DNA of 64,000 nt from positions 403,584 to 467,583 of the forward strand of contig CAMXCT020001024.1 of the NCBI GenBank assembly GCA_947184155.2. The letters run 5' to 3'. Source of the stretch: Cladocopium goreaui (taxonomy: Eukaryota; Sar; Dinophyceae; Suessiales; Symbiodiniaceae). The notes below the pieces were generated by a model. It was not told the DNA's origin and searched no databases. It worked only from the letters and a program-made list of their open reading frames with translations. Positions within the stretch are counted from its first letter, which is position 1, and every line of letters begins with the position of its first letter. Position numbers and translations under genes: made by a program. Positions 59,400 through 64,000 of the stretch are shown one piece after another.

Positions 59400-61090
59400 T
59401 ATACACTATATATATATATTTGTAATCATCAACATGTGGGATTGAGAAACAATAATATAGCGCACCAAGGGACAAAATTACATGTCCTGTTCCCAAATTC
59501 AATTTATATATATTATGAATGGTCTGATTGGTCTGAGGCCAAACTCATAGAGGTAATTAAATACCTTCGTGGGAATGTCAACCTCCGGCTCCCGGAGGAA
59601 TGGAAGCAATGCTTTCCAACAAGACTGTGATCAAGTTTGATCAGAGTGGTTATGGGGAAAGGTATACCCTAAATACCAACAAAATGCTTTGAAACAATTT
59701 CACTGCCTACATATATTCGATCAAATGGTTTTGAGGGACAGGTAGGCAGCTGCAGGGAACCCTGAAATTGTAAACTTCATTTTTCTGAATGGTCAGGGGG
59801 GCATGTTGACCCGGGAGCACCCATGGATTGCCAAATATTGGCTTTGTCACTTTTGTCATGGTTTGAATGGTGGCTATCTGGGATTTTTTGACCCACAATG
59901 GAAAATAAACAGGAACCTTCAGGTTTTTAAGCGTTTTCAAAAAAAAAAGAGAAAATTAAGAAAAACTAAAAAAATATAAAAAAATGGAAAAAACGGATTG
60001 AAAAAAAAGCGTAAAATTACGTAAAAAAAGCGTTCAGATTGGAAATTACCGTTCAAATCCAATTGCGTAAAAAAAGCGTACCCGTTCGAAAGCGTTCAAA
60101 AAGCGTTCGAAAACCGTTCGAAACCCGTTCGAAACCGTTCGACATTACGCACAATTTTACGTAAAATGAAAGACTTTTCAAGATCCAAACCATGCCGTCC
60201 CCAAAGTCACCTGGACCACTCTCGGAAAACTTGATTCAAAACATTGACCCTTTTCAGATTTACTATCCGCAGTTGACGTGCTGGAAAAGATTTTACCGCA
60301 GTGTACTAGAGGTTACACCATAATTTTGAAGGTATTTTGAGACTCATATACCCCTTTTCAATTTACATCAGTTTTACTGACTGGGATGTGCATGCATTTA
60401 TAGCTTTTGATTGGCAATTATATAATTTGTCAGTTGGCAAAGCAAACGTCTCAGTCCTGTGGTTGGTTTTTTGTTTCAGCAGTATAAGCCTCACAATCCC
60501 AAATCCTGCTAGATCGCGTGAGAAAGGTCAGATGAAATTTCCCCTGATTCCAAAGATTCACCCACTGGAAGAGATTCTTTTCCTCATGGAACACCAAGCC
60601 AAGTTCAGTCAATGGGTTTTGAATCCAATGTAGAGAGTTGCAGTCTGGATGAGGACTTTATTGGGCATGCTGCCTACATAACCAGACATGTATCACCTCG
60701 CTTGATGGCATTGCGTACCTTCAACCGGTACCTTACCCAGATCATGCTGGCTTGGCGAAGCTGATAGCCTGCAGTTGTTTCCCTCTATAAGACTATACAC
60801 ACACACACACACATATATATATATACACACATCAGCTTTATATTGGTGTTTTCTACAAACAACAGCCAGTCAGCTTGAGTTTGGAGGCCATCGTAAGATA
60901 TCATGCCAAATGTTATGATTTAGTCATTTTGCAAGGAAAACACCTCTAGAGCGTAAAAAAGCATTCGGATTGGAAAAAACCGTTCCAGAGCACTTTTTGC
61001 GTTCAAAATGGCAAAAAACAACGTTTTCTTAAAACAGAGCAGAAAAAAGCAATCTGGAGGGTTACCAGGTATCATATAATATATAACATG
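59400..61090. repeat. AT-rich spacer with GCGTTCGAAA / GCGTAAAAAA repeats
   Basis: GCGTTCGAAA-like decamers recur at 60080-60150 beside A-rich GCGTAAAATTACGTAAAAAA sequence (59940-60075). A second patch is at 60945-61065. Minus-strand frame 59707-59940 and plus frame 60337-60633 have no splice or family support; I leave them unassigned. Confidence 0.5.
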
Positions 61091-61091
61091 A

Positions 61092-63846
61092 TTATATATT
61101 ATATGTTAAATTGGGTTCAAATTGCAAAGCATTCCGCACTGGTAGCTGCCGAGCAACTGTGAAGTAGGCTTCATAGCTCAACTCTTCTGGATTGAAATTC
61201 GTACTCCAAACCTTGGGCAGTTGAAGCCCGTTATTGAACTCATCGTCCGAACCCCACGCTTGGGATGCGATACCATGAGCCATCCAGCTGAACATACCCC
61301 TATGAGGCCGGTTGGGTCCCACCAAACCCTGATAAGTGGGTCCAAAGTGGTCAAACGAGGTCCCAATTCATATATATATATATATATCCAACCCCACATC
61401 CGAAATCTTCCAAATCTGACGGGTGCCAGATATCAGCTATGACATGCTATGACTCATCTATGACTCATATCACCAGGAGATACCCTTTGGAGCCCGATTG
61501 CTGTCGCGCCAAGGAGCTAAGAGCACCTTCTCCTGGGATTTCTTGGTGGTGACCGTCACCGAAAGGCCAGGCACCTCTGTCCACCGGTCCTCTTCGATGA
61601 TCGCGGCCTCCCTCATCCTGGAGGGGTCAGCAAATGATCCACGTCTGGAAACGTGATGAAACGTGTACGTGTTTTTTGATGTGGGGAATTACATGTATTG
61701 CTGTAAATCACATTAAATCCCCACCTACCAAATTTGTTGGATTTCTTAGTGAAGAAGTGTGAAAACCGTTCCTTCTTCTCCACCAACCAACCAGCGGGAA
61801 AAATGACATGTGAATACATGTGACAGCTATGATTCTATGATCCAATCAAACATGGTATGCTCATGCTCCTGTCACCTTTGATTGTGGTATTAAAACCATT
61901 TAAAACCCATGGGACTGGGACATCTCTCCCCTCCCTGCGTGTTCTTATGCCTCTCCACCCCCCCGAGCTGGTGCCTGTTGGGCCCTGACACTGCGCTGGC
62001 AGGAAGCTTCAGCAGCCCCAGCTGTCGAGGTGCTGGGTCGATATGACACACTCGGGTTTGCCCATCTTCGGTGGTCACCGCTGCGCGAACCTGTGATCCA
62101 TGTGGCCCAGATCTGAAGGGGTGAGCTATGGTGAGCTACTTGTAGGTTGACTGTTTCGGCTATTCTGCTTCGATGACCCTCCAAGCCAGCTACAACGAGG
62201 AGTCTCACAGCTTTGAGCTGGCAGAAACCATGATGCCATCTTCCGAAAAACCACATGACATGTATCAAAGATACAGGTCTTCCAAAGCTGATATGCTCAA
62301 ACCGGTCGGTCAGGTGGGTATCCGCCCAAACGCTCCAATTTGTTCATATTGCGTTATCGTTTTTGTTGTCGTTTGGCCCAAGAACATGTACATGTATAAG
62401 ATAAGCTCGTCATTATTTTTTTATTACTACTCTTATCGTTTTCTGGGCCGGCAATGCAATGGCAGTGTTAAGGTGCAAGCCAAGCTAAAATGAAGTGCGG
62501 GTTATTATACATATTTATACATTATTATACTATCCCATGTGGTGCCGACATCTGTCGGCAGCTGTTCGGCTTGGCCTCGTAGACGTGGGGACCCTCTTCT
62601 GGGTCGTCCATAATGGTCATGACCTCAAAGCGCACCAGGATTCAGCTGCGCTCTACGCTGTGTCAATCCATCCTCGATATTTCCAATAAAAAGATATAAA
62701 AAGGAGGTTTTAAAATGCTCACCGATAACTAATTGGACTGCATAGGACTTAGGGGAGTGCTCATTCCAGCTCTTTGTGTTTAATTACAACTTCTGCAGCC
62801 CCATCTCCCCAAACACTCTCCAGCTCGACAGCGCACCGGTAGCACAGCTCTCTCATCTGAGTCTCTGACTGCCACGTTCTTCAAGCCCTTCTGCATGGCA
62901 CGGACGGATTGCAATCCAAAGTGCTCAGGATCCAGTGGCTGACCATCACGGAAAATGCTAAACCTGGCAGTGGTGCATGGGCAGCTAAGGTCTAACGATC
63001 CTGAGCTCAGCGTCAAGAGCAGAACAAGAACTTTGGAATCCTCCTTTGGTTCGTAAGTTGTGCTTGGTCGCTGCTTGCGCCCTCTCCATTGCACATTCCA
63101 TATATCTCCTATCTTTTCATGAGACTCCGATCTCAAACCTTTGACGGTGTGAGACGCAGTAGACAGTATATAACATTCATCAACCGTGATCAACTACTTT
63201 ATCTCCGGAGTTGGTGCCTGCCCCTTGTCAGCTCATCAGACCACAGGGCAGTGTAGCGAATTGTGCAAAACACCAGCACCTGCAATGGCACTAGGAGGGA
63301 CAGAACAGCAGCTGGAAGGATGTACAAGCTGCACAGATGCAAGATGATGCAAGCATATATGCAAACCATGCCCAAAACAATGATCCAAGAATGACAATCC
63401 TGGGTTCACTCCCAGGTTGACCCCCTCGAATGATAAGGTCAACAGCCATTTGCTTTGCTAATCTTTGCTATCATTTCCCACCGGCAATCCTGATTAGATT
63501 GAATTTTGTTTTCAGTTGTTGCCAGTCTTTCTGAACCCTTCGAACTCTTTGAACCCTGATTCTTGGAGAGGACACCATGAAAGAACCCCCCAGTTCGCTC
63601 ATTCCATCGCAACTGCGGGAGTTTGTTCTAAGTCATCGTCTATCCTACGATATCCCAAGTCATGTCCTGACCGTCATCAAAGATCACTGAGTTCACCATT
63701 GACCCAGTGGGCAGTGGCCATTGCCCCAGCCCCCTTGCCGCAGCCTTCTCACCGTTGTCGGTGTAAGAAATTTGGGTCAGGCCCGGAACATCGTACCATC
63801 GCCCAGGCTGAACCGCCAGGGCCTCGCAACTCTCTGCACTGGCCAC
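61092..63846 (-). CDS. Multi-exon gene with repeated beta-sandwich-like domains
   Basis: Exons: 63846-63753 (acceptor CTGTCCAG, donor AACG/GTGAGA; QPGRWYDVPGLTQISYTDN), about 63160-62876 (ending at AAC/GTGGCA), 62623 to about 62540 (acceptor TTTGAG; VMTIMDDPEEGPHVYEAKPN), about 62130-61940 (TTEDGQTRVCHIDPAPRQLG), 61617-61474 (acceptor GACCCCTCCAG; EEDRWTEVPGLSVTVTTKKS) and about 61325-61092 (SDDEFNNGLQLPKVWSTNFN). The second and third join in phase, giving KVLVLLLTLSSG, ARFSIFRDGQPLDPEHFGLQ, then SVRAMQKGLKN and VMTIMDDPEEGPHVYEAK. This is a strand pattern like C1q/TNF-type jelly rolls. The RW-x-x-VPGL motif opening a domain occurs twice, so the gene appears to repeat the module. Such modules usually mediate binding; that role here is inference. 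Confidence 0.6.
63240..63700. other. Intron-like spacer
   Basis: No exon with matching motif or splice borders was found between the beta-sandwich exons here. Confidence 0.3.
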
Positions 63847-64000
63847 CTGGACAGCAGGATGATGGACTGTGCCGACATGGGCGGAACTGAATGGGTGCAA
63901 CAATGTGCAACATGGTACCATTAAAGTTGGGAGATCCAACTTAGATATTCTATGACATTCTGCTATCAAGTGGAATGTGACTGTGGTCTGGAATTTTATG

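Noticed and set aside
59707..60633. Minus frame at 59.7 kb and plus frame at 60.3 kb
   Set aside because: AT-rich spacer, no motif, no splice borders.
1..64000. tRNA, rRNA, CRISPR arrays, bacterial promoters or terminators
   Set aside because: No cloverleaf, rRNA core sequence or repeat-spacer pattern seen; the tandem arrays have no unique spacers.

Overview
The window looks like nuclear DNA of a eukaryote, most likely a dinoflagellate and possibly Symbiodiniaceae (organism inferred, not proven). Almost no open frame is a gene by itself. Protein-like sequence comes in short exons of about 45-330 bp bounded by AG acceptors and GT, GC or (once) GA donors. Adjacent exons join in compatible phase. 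Introns and spacers are full of minisatellites and microsatellites, and there are degenerate TTTAGGG-type telomere-like repeats. I see no bacterial operon, rRNA, tRNA or CRISPR.

Every host exon I can defend is on the minus strand. Reading from high to low coordinates: a beta-sandwich repeat gene (63.85-61.1 kb); unknown exons (56.7-55.7 kb); a multi-exon gene with membrane-like segments (55.5-51.8 kb); unknown exons (50.9-48.3 kb); a four-exon chain with an ankyrin-like motif (48.15-46.8 kb); two exact exons of unknown function (43.1-42.5 kb); coiled-coil exons (40.5-40.0 kb); a complete three-exon model for a 150-residue basic protein (38.35-37.14 kb); further unknown exons (33.7-32.3, 31.2-29.6, 26.75-24.9 and 23.1-21.3 kb); coiled-coil and unknown exons (20.6-15.3 kb); an exact orphan exon (10.7 kb); a 2OG-Fe(II) oxygenase-like gene (9.8-8.06 kb); and an ankyrin-repeat gene (6.46-0.81 kb).

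On the plus strand the only substantial protein-like tract is a decayed non-LTR retrotransposon 3' portion at 43.2-45.25 kb, carrying three 10-bp tandem duplications, two of which cause frameshifts.

The most interesting system is a composite repeat present three times (3.9-4.86, 37.52-38.15 and 39.5-39.97 kb). Copy B almost exactly fills a 630-bp intron of the 150-residue gene and its edge supplies the 3' splice site. In copy C the same palindromic edge, on the other strand, supplies a 5' splice site. This suggests an introner-like, intron-generating element. The rest of the window holds many arrays with periods of 10-224 bp, including a 16-bp minisatellite family at three sites in both orientations.

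Gene functions are known only for the ankyrin, 2OG-oxygenase and retroelement calls. The other loci are real-looking exons whose families I do not recognise.
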